Assembly (NCBI GenBank): GCA_023427125.1
Contig: JAEZBP010000347.1
Coordinates: 1-5,270, forward strand
Reading direction: 5' to 3'
Length of the DNA stretch: 5,270 nt
Source of the DNA: Pseudomonadota bacterium
GTDB lineage: Bacteria; Myxococcota_A; Polyangia; Polyangiales; Sandaracinaceae
Made by a program: the position numbers and the translations under genes. Shown in pieces: positions 1 through 5,270 of this stretch (positions within the stretch are counted from its first letter, which is position 1; every line of letters begins with the position of its first letter). The notes beneath the pieces are model-generated. The model saw only the letters and a list, made by a program, of their open reading frames with translations. It was not told where the DNA came from and did not search any database.

Positions 1-1550
1 CCGCCGAAGAGGTCGCGACCGACCCGCCGGTCGAGGACGCGGCCGCTCCGGAAGAAGAGACGGCGCCGGTGGCCGAGCCGAGCGAGGCGCCGACCGAGGC
101 CACGCCCGACGAGGCCGCGCCCGACGAGGCCGAAGAGAGCGAGCCGAGCGAGAGCAGCGCGCCGATCCGCTACGTCCTCGAGCGCATCGAGGTGCGCGGC
201 AACGACGGCACCGACGGCGGCGTCATCCGAAGCTACGTGCCGCTCCGGCCCGGCGAGGTGATGGACGTCGAGGATCCGCGCGTCGAGGCGATCCGCTTTC
301 GCCTCCTCGGCACCGGCTGGTTCGACGACGTGCGGCTGCGGCTCGCGCGCGGCTCCGAGCGCGGCCACGTCGTGCTCATCGTCGAGGTGCGCGAGCGCAA
401 CACCTTCGTCGTCGAGAGCCTCGCGCTCGGCTTCTCGGAGGGCCTGCTCAACAGCGGCGACACCGACACCCTGCTCGCGCCCTACTTCGGGATCAGCCTC
501 GCGGAGCTGAACCTCTTCGGCACCGGGGTCGGGCTCGGCGCGACCGCGCTCGTCTCCGAGCCGCAGCAGGGCTTTCGCCTGCGGGCCGGCGTCTCGAGCG
601 TCGCGGGCAGCGACTGGGGCCTCAACGGCGCGGCCTTCTTCAACAACGGGCGCGAGTTCTTCGGCAACGACGACGTGTTGATCGCGTTCGACGAGTGTCC
701 TCCCCGCGACCCGATGATGGAGATGCGGTGCGAGGAGGGCCGCAACGCGGTCGTCGTGTACCGCCGCTACGGAGGCAGCCTCGGCACCGGCCACGATCTC
801 GGGACCAACCTCCGCTTCACGCTCGACTACCAGCTCGAGGCGGTCGAGGTGGTCGATCGGCCGACCGCCGCCAGCCATCGCCGCGGCACCGAGCTCGTGC
901 CGATCGACTTCGCGATCCACGACGGGCTGAGCTGGATCAGCTCGCTCTCGCTCGGCCTCGTGCACGACGAGCGCGACGAGCCCGCGCTGCCGACGCAGGG
1001 GCGCTTGGTCTTCGTGCGCGCCGATCTCAGCTCGATGATCATCGGCTCGAGCTACGACTTCGTCCGCGTGCAGGCCGGCTGGCGCGAGTGGCTCCGCCTC
1101 CCCGAGGCGCGCCACACCCTCCGGCTCGGCCTCTTCGTCGGCGTCGCGGTCGGCGACGTCCCGTTCTTCTACAAGTTCTACGCGTCGGATCTCAGCGATC
1201 TGATCCCCTCGCGGATGCTCGAGCTCAACATCGATCGCCGCGCGCCCCCGAACCTGCTCGACACCTCCGCGCGCGAGATGCGCGCGCAGGAGCTCGCCGG
1301 CCGGGCCGACCTCGAGTACGCGATCTGGGTCTACGAGAGCCAGGACGCCCTGCGCGGCCTGCAGATCTACGGCTCGGTCGGCGTCTACGCGCTGATGGAC
1401 CGCGCCGATCTGCGGGTCGCGATCCCCGGCTACGCGGGCTTCGCGCGGGTCCCGCTCGATCTCACGTTCGACGTCGGCCTGCGCTTCGACACGATCGTCG
1501 GTGTCTTCGAGCTCGGCTTCTCGACGCTCTTGGGGTTCATCTCCCTGTGA
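1..1550 (+). CDS. BamA/TamA-like (Omp85 family) outer-membrane protein, 5' end outside window
   Basis: The reading frame is open from base 3, so the true start lies upstream; a GTG at 69 lies inside the acidic linker and is unlikely to be the start. Numbering from that GTG, an Ala/Pro/Glu/Asp-rich linker runs to about residue 32. One POTRA-like domain follows (about 33-112: IRYVLERIEVRGN, then LLGTGWFDDVRLRL and VVLIVEVRER). The rest, to residue 493, is a predicted beta barrel with alternating hydrophobic strands. The stretch DERDEPALPTQGRL (300-313) matches the conserved DxRDxPxxPTxG strand of Omp85 barrels. Known family members insert or export outer-membrane proteins or lipids. Only one POTRA is visible, fewer than in BamA or TamA. 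The usual VRGF/Y motif of loop 6 is not recognisable; IPSRMLELN (379-387) occupies that place. Two cysteines (210 and 221) sit in a probable loop. The last residue is Leu, not the common aromatic. Its stop overlaps the next gene by four bases. The family call is firm; the substrate is unknown. Confidence 0.87.
   Translation, partial: AEEVATDPPVEDAAAPEEETAPVAEPSEAPTEATPDEAAPDEAEESEPSESSAPIRYVLERIEVRGNDGTDGGVIRSYVPLRPGEVMDVEDPRVEAIRFRLLGTGWFDDVRLRLARGSERGHVVLIVEVRERNTFVVESLALGFSEGLLNSGDTDTLLAPYFGISLAELNLFGTGVGLGATALVSEPQQGFRLRAGVSSVAGSDWGLNGAAFFNNGREFFGNDDVLIAFDECPPRDPMMEMRCEEGRNAVVVYRRYGGSLGTGHDLGTNLRFTLDYQLEAVEVVDRPTAASHRRGTELVPIDFAIHDGLSWISSLSLGLVHDERDEPALPTQGRLVFVRADLSSMIIGSSYDFVRVQAGWREWLRLPEARHTLRLGLFVGVAVGDVPFFYKFYASDLSDLIPSRMLELNIDRRAPPNLLDTSAREMRAQELAGRADLEYAIWVYESQDALRGLQIYGSVGVYALMDRADLRVAIPGYAGFARVPLDLTFDVGLRFDTIVGVFELGFSTLLGFISL
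103..132 (+). repeat. Perfect 15-bp tandem duplication in the linker of the Omp85 gene
   Basis: The unit CGCCCGACGAGGCCG occurs at 103-117 and again at 118-132. It is in frame and gives two PDEA units. A separate 12-base direct repeat, GAGCCGAGCGAG at 75-86 and 141-152, encodes EPSE twice in the same linker. The pattern fits slippage-driven growth of a low-complexity acidic spacer. Confidence 0.8.
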
Positions 1551-2191
1551 GGGCCGCGTCTCGATACGCGATCGCGCTGCTCGCTCTCTGGATCGCCGCG
1601 CCCGCCGCGGGGCAGGACGAGAGCATCCGCTCGCGGCGCATCGGCGTGCACTGGTCGAGCGGGGCGCCTTCCGTCGACTTCTCGGCGGTCGATCTCGCCG
1701 ATCGCTCGGTGCGCGAGAAGCTCGAGACGGGCCTGCCCCAGACCCTCGTGATGCGGATCTACGCCTATCGCGAGGGCGGACAGCCGATCGCGATGGCGCC
1801 TCGCTCGTGCCGGGTGACCTACGACCTCTGGGAGGAGGTCTATCGCGTCCAGGTGCAGGAGCCGGGCGTCGATCGCGTCGAGTCGCTCCGCTCGCTCGAG
1901 GCGGTGCTCGACCGCTGCTTGGTCGCGCGGCGCGTCCCGATCGGCGACGGCTCCGAGTACCGGGCGTACGGCAGCGAGCGCATCTACTTCGCGACGCTCA
2001 TCGAGCTGAACCCGCTCTCGCCCGACACCGTGCACCGCCTGCGCCGCTGGCTCGCGCGGCCGGCGGGCGGAGGGCGCGTCGGTGGCAGCGACGCCTTCTT
2101 CGGCTCCTTCGTCAGCCTCTTCGTGAACCGTCGCATCGGCTCGGCCGAGCGCACGCTCCGCTTCCAGTCGCAGACCGTGAGGGTGCCGTGA
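1547..2191 (+). CDS. Exported DUF4390-like protein
   Basis: This 214-residue protein starts at a GTG that overlaps the previous stop (GTGA). That start places a Sec signal peptide exactly at the N-terminus: MRAASRYAIALLALWIAAPAAG, probably cleaved before Gln23. No alternative start in frame would keep this signal. The mature part resembles DUF4390 in length and order: an early KLETGLPQTLVMRIYAYR segment (58-75), a strand pair with CRVTYDLWEEVYRVQV (88-103), SLRSLEAVLDRC (113-124), and a C-terminal VSLFVNRRIG...RFQSQ segment. DUF4390 has no known biochemical function; from memory, members often lie directly upstream of NtrY-type kinases in Betaproteobacteria, as this one does. It has exactly two cysteines (88 and 124), which could form a disulfide. 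The Shine-Dalgarno site is weak (TGGGGT about 11 bases upstream), so translation is probably coupled to the barrel gene. The family call rests on pattern recognition and is moderately sure. Confidence 0.72.
   Translation: MRAASRYAIALLALWIAAPAAGQDESIRSRRIGVHWSSGAPSVDFSAVDLADRSVREKLETGLPQTLVMRIYAYREGGQPIAMAPRSCRVTYDLWEEVYRVQVQEPGVDRVESLRSLEAVLDRCLVARRVPIGDGSEYRAYGSERIYFATLIELNPLSPDTVHRLRRWLARPAGGGRVGGSDAFFGSFVSLFVNRRIGSAERTLRFQSQTVRVP
2179..2183 (+). promoter_or_regulatory. Ribosome binding site of the histidine kinase
   Basis: GAGGG lies four bases before the GTG at 2188, inside the end of the DUF4390-like gene. It supports the GTG that overlaps the upstream stop as the kinase start. Confidence 0.6.
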
Positions 2192-3708
2192 AGCTCGGGC
2201 GCTTCGAGCGCCGCATCCTCGCCGCCATCATCGCGGTGGCGCTGGTGACGCTGGGCGGCGCGCTCTGGTTCGGGCAGGGCGCGGTGAGCGAGGCCTACCA
2301 CGTCGGCGTCAACGAGCGGGTGCTCGAGCAGCTCGAGCGCTCGCTCGCGATCTATCGCCGCCACTTCGTGGCGCTGCGCGACGACGCGGAGCGCACGGCC
2401 GACGCGATCGCCTTCGATCGCCGCGCCCACGTCGCGATCGAGGCGGGGGATCGGCGCGCGCTCTCGCGCTTCGTCGACGGCGCGCTCAGCCGCTATCCGA
2501 ACGTGGCCCGGGTGATCGTCGAGGATCCCGAGCGCAACGTGCTCGCGCAGGCCGAGCGGCGCGAGCGGCTCGACGAGACACGACGGCGGCTCCTGACGCT
2601 CGAGCGCGCGACGGCGGAAGGCGGCCGGGTGCTCGTCACCGTCTCGACCGACGCCGAGCCCTTCCGCGAGCACCAGCAGGCCGGCGAGCTCGTCGAGGTC
2701 TACGCGCGCCTCGTCGGCGGCGCGACCTACGTCTCGAGCTTCTTCCTCGGCATCTACATCGCGTTCCTCTTGAGCGTCATCGTCGTGGCGCTCGCGGTCG
2801 GCATCATCGTCTCGCGGCGGGTGACGCGGCGGGTCGCGGTGCTCGCCGAGGCCACCGAGCGGGTCGGCCGCGGCGATCTCTCGGTCGAGGTGCCGACCGA
2901 CGGCCGCGACGAGGTCGCGGAGCTCACGCGCGCGTTCAACGCGATGGTGCGCGACATCCGCGAGAGCCGCGATCGCATCGACTACCTCCAGCGCATCGGC
3001 GCCTGGCAGGAGTTCGCGCGGCGGCTCGCCCACGAGATCAAGAACCCGCTGACGCCGATCCAGCTCGCGGTGCAGGAGGTGCACCGCAGCTACGTGCGCA
3101 ACGACAAGGGCGAGGACCCGCGCTACCGGCGCACGCTCGACGACGCGGCGGCGATCGTCGAGGAGGAGGTGGCCACCCTGCGGCGGCTCGTCGGCGAGTT
3201 CAGCGAGTTCGCGCGGCTGCCGGTCGCCGCGCTCGAAGAGGCGGACCTCGGCGCGTTCGTGCAGGAGGCGCTGCGCGGGCTCGATCCGGCCGCGATGCTG
3301 CTGAGCGAGGGCCCTCGCGCGCCGGCCCTCGAGCTCGAGATCGCGGAGGAGGTGATGACCGTGCGGATCGACGCGCAGATGCTGCGGCGCGCGCTCGACA
3401 ACCTGGTGCGCAACGCCATCCACGCGGTCGCCGCGGCGGCGCCGGAGGACGGCGGGCACGTCATCGTCGCGGCGCGGCTCGAGGGGCGCGCCGCGGTGCT
3501 CGAGGTTCGCGACGATGGACCGGGGGTGCCGGTCGCATCGCGGGCGCGGGTCTTCGAGCCCTACTACACCACCAAGGGCGAGGGCACCGGGCTCGGGTTG
3601 GCGATCGTGAAGAAGGTGGTCCTGGAGCACGGCGGCTCGATCGACTGCGGGGAGGCCCCCGAGGGGGGCGCCGCGTTCCGCATCCGGCTGCCGCGAGGTG
3701 ACGCATGA
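2188..3708 (+). CDS. NtrY-type membrane sensor histidine kinase
   Basis: This 506-residue protein starts at a GTG in a GTGA overlap, with an upstream GAGGG. The first membrane helix spans about 9-29, followed by a periplasmic sensor region of about 150 residues with no cysteine. The second helix is about 182-208 (FFLGIYIAFLLSVIVVALAV core). A HAMP domain follows (about 209-262, with VGRGDLSVEVP and DEVAELTRAFNAM). The dimerisation/phosphoacceptor box is AWQEFARRLAHEIKNPLTP with His282; the AWQE lead-in and NPLTPIQL tail are typical of NtrY kinases. The ATPase domain has an N box (DNLVRNAIHAV, Asn409), G1 (DDGPGVP, 442-448), an F box (VFEPYYTTK) and G2 (GEGTGLGLAI, 464-473). All catalytic boxes look intact, so it should autophosphorylate. 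Known NtrY proteins are longer and carry a PAS domain between HAMP and kinase; none fits here, since HAMP runs almost directly into the His box. No response regulator follows; the next gene encodes a thioredoxin-fold protein. Confidence 0.93.
   Translation: MKLGRFERRILAAIIAVALVTLGGALWFGQGAVSEAYHVGVNERVLEQLERSLAIYRRHFVALRDDAERTADAIAFDRRAHVAIEAGDRRALSRFVDGALSRYPNVARVIVEDPERNVLAQAERRERLDETRRRLLTLERATAEGGRVLVTVSTDAEPFREHQQAGELVEVYARLVGGATYVSSFFLGIYIAFLLSVIVVALAVGIIVSRRVTRRVAVLAEATERVGRGDLSVEVPTDGRDEVAELTRAFNAMVRDIRESRDRIDYLQRIGAWQEFARRLAHEIKNPLTPIQLAVQEVHRSYVRNDKGEDPRYRRTLDDAAAIVEEEVATLRRLVGEFSEFARLPVAALEEADLGAFVQEALRGLDPAAMLLSEGPRAPALELEIAEEVMTVRIDAQMLRRALDNLVRNAIHAVAAAAPEDGGHVIVAARLEGRAAVLEVRDDGPGVPVASRARVFEPYYTTKGEGTGLGLAIVKKVVLEHGGSIDCGEAPEGGAAFRIRLPRGDA
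3695..3700 (+). promoter_or_regulatory. Ribosome binding site of the thioredoxin-like gene
   Basis: GAGGTG lies four bases before the ATG at 3705, within the last codons of the kinase gene. It fixes the ATGA-overlap start and places the lipoprotein signal at the N-terminus. Confidence 0.65.
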
Positions 3709-4244
3709 GGAGAGTCTGGAGCGCGCTGCTCTCTGCCACGCTGCTCGTGGGGGCGGGCTGCTCGGAGCGGCCCCGAGGTCCGACCGCCGCCCTGATGGAT
3801 GGACCGGCGCCGGCCCTCGATCTCCCGATCGCCGCCGGCGCCGGCGCGGCCGAGGGCGATCGCGTCTCGCTCGAGGCGCTGCGCGGACAGGTGGTCCTGC
3901 TCGACTTCTGGGCCGGCTGGTGCGGGCCCTGCCGCCAGTCGATCCCCGCGCTCAACCGGGTTCATGCCCGATACGGCGACCGCATCACGATGCTGGGCGT
4001 GAACATCGAGGGCGGGCTGCCTCGATCGCGGGTGCAAGCTGCCCACGCGCGCTTCGGGGCGGAATTTCCTTCGCTCCAGGACGTAAGAGGAGAAGCCCAG
4101 GCGAGGTATCGAGTTCAGAGCATTCCGACGCTGGTGCTGATCGACCGGGCCGGGATGGTGCGCTGGGTCGAGGCGGGGGTCCCGAACGCGGACGCCCTCA
4201 TGGAGCGGGTCGAGGATCTCGTGACCTCCGAGGCCCAACATTGA
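3705..4244 (+). CDS. TlpA/ResA-like thioredoxin-fold lipoprotein
   Basis: This 179-residue protein has an N-terminal signal (MRRVWSALLSATLLVGAGC) in which Cys19 closes a lipobox-like VGAGC. The -3 residue is Gly, not the usual Leu, so lipidation is likely but not certain. After a short Pro/Ala-rich spacer the thioredoxin fold begins: VSLEALRGQVVLLDFWAGW leads into the active site WCGPC (Cys73, Cys76). The cis-proline loop SIPT (139-142) and the strand LVLIDRAGMVRWVEAG follow. Both redox cysteines and the cis-proline are present, so it should be a functional thiol-disulfide protein on the periplasmic side. Known TlpA/ResA relatives reduce specific exported proteins such as apocytochromes or copper-centre proteins; no cytochrome gene is nearby. 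The gene overlaps the kinase by four bases and is probably the last gene of the operon. Codon use shifts within residues 120-142 (see findings). An alternative is a general thiol scavenger. Confidence 0.9.
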   Translation: MRRVWSALLSATLLVGAGCSERPRGPTAALMDGPAPALDLPIAAGAGAAEGDRVSLEALRGQVVLLDFWAGWCGPCRQSIPALNRVHARYGDRITMLGVNIEGGLPRSRVQAAHARFGAEFPSLQDVRGEAQARYRVQSIPTLVLIDRAGMVRWVEAGVPNADALMERVEDLVTSEAQH

Positions 4245-4262
4245 CTTCGGGGCGCATCTCGG

Positions 4263-4291
4263 TTGACCCTGCGGTCGCGATTCGATAACTT
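4263..4291 (+). promoter_or_regulatory. Possible sigma70-type promoter for the Fic-like gene
   Basis: The hexamer TTGACC at 4263-4268 matches the -35 consensus in five of six bases. The region around 4284-4291 offers GATAAC (15-base spacing, four of six matches) or TAACTT (17-base spacing, three of six). It is one of the few AT-richer patches in the window and lies in the only intergenic gap before a same-strand gene. The -10 part is weak, so this is a candidate only. Confidence 0.4.
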
Positions 4292-4332
4292 CGGTCCCCC
4301 CGCGGAGGGCTCCGTGATCGTTCCGCGGTGAT

Positions 4333-4341
4333 GAGGTAGGG
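4333..4341 (+). promoter_or_regulatory. Strong ribosome binding site of the Fic-like gene
   Basis: GAGGTAGGG precedes the GTG at 4345. GAGG sits eight bases from the start codon. The nearest upstream in-frame stop is TGA at 4315 and no other start codon lies between, so this site decides the GTG start. Confidence 0.7.
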
Positions 4342-4344
4342 CGC

Positions 4345-5124
4345 GTGCAGGCGCAGCGATTGGACCAGAGGCTCCACATCCTCCATCGCAAGATGGAGGG
4401 AGCAGACCCGGAGGGGATCGCGGAGTACAACCGCGTGCTCGAGCTGTCGTGGATCTATCACGACTCCGCGCTCGAGGGCGTCGTGTACAGCATGCCCGAG
4501 CTCAAGGCGGCGCTCGACGGGCTGCCACCGAGCGACTCCACCCTCGTCCCGGTGTTCGACGAGATCCGGCAGAACAAGATCGCGATCGAGCTCGTGCGCG
4601 AGCTGGCGGAGAAGAAGCGGCTGAACATCTCGCTCGAGGTGATCAAGAAGCTCTACTCCACGCTGGCGCCCGAGGAGATCGAGGGGAAGTCGCCGCCGAA
4701 GTACCGGAAGGACATGCCGATCCACCGGATGTACTTCCACGACATCTCCACGCCGGACAAGATCTCCTACAAGATGCGGCAGCTCGTCACCTGGATGAAC
4801 GCCGCCGAGACCAAGCGCGCGACGCACACCCTGCGGCTCGCGGCCAAGGCCCACTACCAGCTGCTCCACATCTACCCCTTCCCCAAGCAGAGCGGGAAGG
4901 TCGCGCGCCTCCTGATGAACCTGGTCCTCCTGCGCGGCGGCTACCCGCCGGCGGTGATCCACGCGACGGAGCGCCAGCGATACTACGACGCGCTCAAGAC
5001 CAGCGACAACGCGACGGCGCGGGTCGTGACCGAGGCGCTCGTCGCCTCGATGGACAGCGCGATCCGCTTCTTCGAGCAAGAAGAGACGATCAAGGGCGAC
5101 GGCCGCCGCGCCCGATCGGCGTAG
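4345..5124 (+). CDS. Fic-fold protein with degenerate catalytic motif
   Basis: This 259-residue protein starts at a GTG with a good ribosome binding site. The N-terminal helices carry DSALEG (40-45), in the place of the Fic inhibitory-helix motif [S/T]xxxE[G/N]; the Glu (44) and Gly are kept but the first residue is Asp. A flap-like segment (about 119-136, KYRKDMPIHRMYFHDIS) and a PDKISYKMRQLVTWMN helix follow. Then comes the core HTLRLAAKAHYQLLHIYPF, PKQSGKVAR and LLMNLVLLRGGYPP, with ERQRYYDAL (209-217) after it. Canonical Fic enzymes read HPFxDGNGRxxR here and transfer AMP or a similar group to a target hydroxyl. In this protein the catalytic His is Tyr177, the acidic residue is Lys181, the Gly-Asn pair is Gln182-Ser183, and the following Arg is Lys185; only PF, Gly184 and Arg188 remain. 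The frame is intact and codon use matches its neighbours, so it is not an obvious pseudogene. Classical AMP transfer is unlikely. No antitoxin-like partner is seen and no signal peptide is present, so it is probably cytoplasmic. The fold call is strong; the function is unknown. Confidence 0.85.
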   Translation: MQAQRLDQRLHILHRKMEGADPEGIAEYNRVLELSWIYHDSALEGVVYSMPELKAALDGLPPSDSTLVPVFDEIRQNKIAIELVRELAEKKRLNISLEVIKKLYSTLAPEEIEGKSPPKYRKDMPIHRMYFHDISTPDKISYKMRQLVTWMNAAETKRATHTLRLAAKAHYQLLHIYPFPKQSGKVARLLMNLVLLRGGYPPAVIHATERQRYYDALKTSDNATARVVTEALVASMDSAIRFFEQEETIKGDGRRARSA

Positions 5125-5137
5125 CTGCCGCTGGCGA

Positions 5138-5270
5138 TCAGGCCTCCCGGTCGAGGTCGCCGCCGGGCAGGAGATCGATCATGTGCCGCTCGATCCGATC
5201 GCCGGTCAGCGCGAGGCGCGGGGCCTTCTCGAAGTCGAGGACGATCAGGATGCGGCCGCCCGCATCCGAC
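5138..5270 (-). CDS. C-terminal end of an unrecognised protein (partial, convergent)
   Basis: Reading the minus strand, an open frame enters from the right edge and stops at TGA (bases 5140-5138). The visible 43 residues include GGRILIVLDFEKAPRLAL, then TGDRIERHMIDLLPGG and an acidic end (DLDREA). The codons end in G or C as in the neighbouring genes, and the hydrophobic strand plus amphipathic helix looks like real protein. It converges on the Fic-like gene with only 13 bases between the two stops. I do not recognise the family from this tail. The start and any domains lie outside the window. Confidence 0.6.
   Translation of the reverse strand, partial: SDAGGRILIVLDFEKAPRLALTGDRIERHMIDLLPGGDLDREA

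Noticed and set aside
695..1546. Open frame in plus frame 2 running through the barrel gene into the DUF4390-like gene
   Set aside because: The part before 1547 is an Arg/Pro/Ala-rich shadow of the barrel gene. Only the portion from GTG 1547 has a signal peptide and normal composition.
1984..3630. A long open frame on the minus strand opposite the histidine kinase
   Set aside because: Its product is a monotonous Arg/Asp/Glu/His/Leu-rich sequence with no domain. The plus strand carries a complete kinase with all its motifs. Long antisense frames are expected at this GC content.
4300..4328. Two CCGCGG palindromes 23 bases apart in the gap before the Fic-like gene, considered as an operator
   Set aside because: Six-base GC palindromes are common by chance at this composition, and the flanking bases do not extend the symmetry.
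4331..4339. A two-codon mini-frame, ATG AGG TAG, just before the Fic-like gene
   Set aside because: These bases are the purine-rich ribosome binding site itself. There is no separate binding site upstream, so a regulatory leader is not supported.
4198..5079. Minus-strand open frame opposite the Fic-like gene
   Set aside because: Its composition is typical of an antisense shadow, with many Arg, Asp, His, Leu and Val and no motif, while the plus strand encodes a recognisable fold.
4345..5124. Fic-type toxin of a toxin-antitoxin pair
   Set aside because: No small antitoxin gene is adjacent, and the catalytic His and metal/phosphate-binding residues are missing, so ordinary toxin activity is unlikely.
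5114..5139. GATCG...CGATC inverted repeat across the convergent gene ends, considered as a bidirectional terminator
   Set aside because: The paired arms are only five bases before mismatches, and no T-tract follows on either strand.

Overview
The window is very GC-rich, its codons end almost always in G or C, and it is nearly all coding. Gene content (a short Omp85 barrel protein with an acidic Pro/Ala/Glu linker, a DUF4390-like exported protein, an NtrY-type kinase, a thioredoxin-fold lipoprotein) and the codon style suggest a Gram-negative myxobacterium-like organism (Myxococcota, perhaps Polyangia). That placement is inferred from style and gene content, not from a marker gene.

Layout. 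Bases 1-4244 hold four plus-strand genes joined end to end by three successive 4-base stop/start overlaps (GTGA at 1547, GTGA at 2188, ATGA at 3705). In order they are: an outer-membrane BamA/TamA-like protein (5' end outside the window), a small exported DUF4390-like protein, a membrane sensor histidine kinase of NtrY type, and a TlpA/ResA-like thioredoxin-fold lipoprotein. Bases 4245-4344 are a short gap with a plausible promoter and a strong ribosome binding site. Bases 4345-5124 encode a Fic-fold protein whose catalytic motif is badly degenerate. Thirteen bases later a convergent minus-strand gene ends (5138-5270, partial, unrecognised).

How the genes may work together. Three of the four operon products are predicted to be exported or to sit in the outer membrane, and the fourth is an inner-membrane kinase with a periplasmic sensor region. 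This fits one envelope module: an outer-membrane assembly or transport barrel, a periplasmic partner, a sensor and a periplasmic thiol protein. The visible part of the barrel protein and the whole DUF4390-like protein each contain exactly two cysteines, so the thioredoxin-fold protein may act on them. No response regulator is encoded in the window.

The most unusual item is the Fic-like protein. It keeps the fold's flanking signature but has Tyr where the catalytic His should be and KQSGK in place of DGNGR. It looks like an intact pseudoenzyme or a Fic-fold protein with different chemistry, not a decaying gene.
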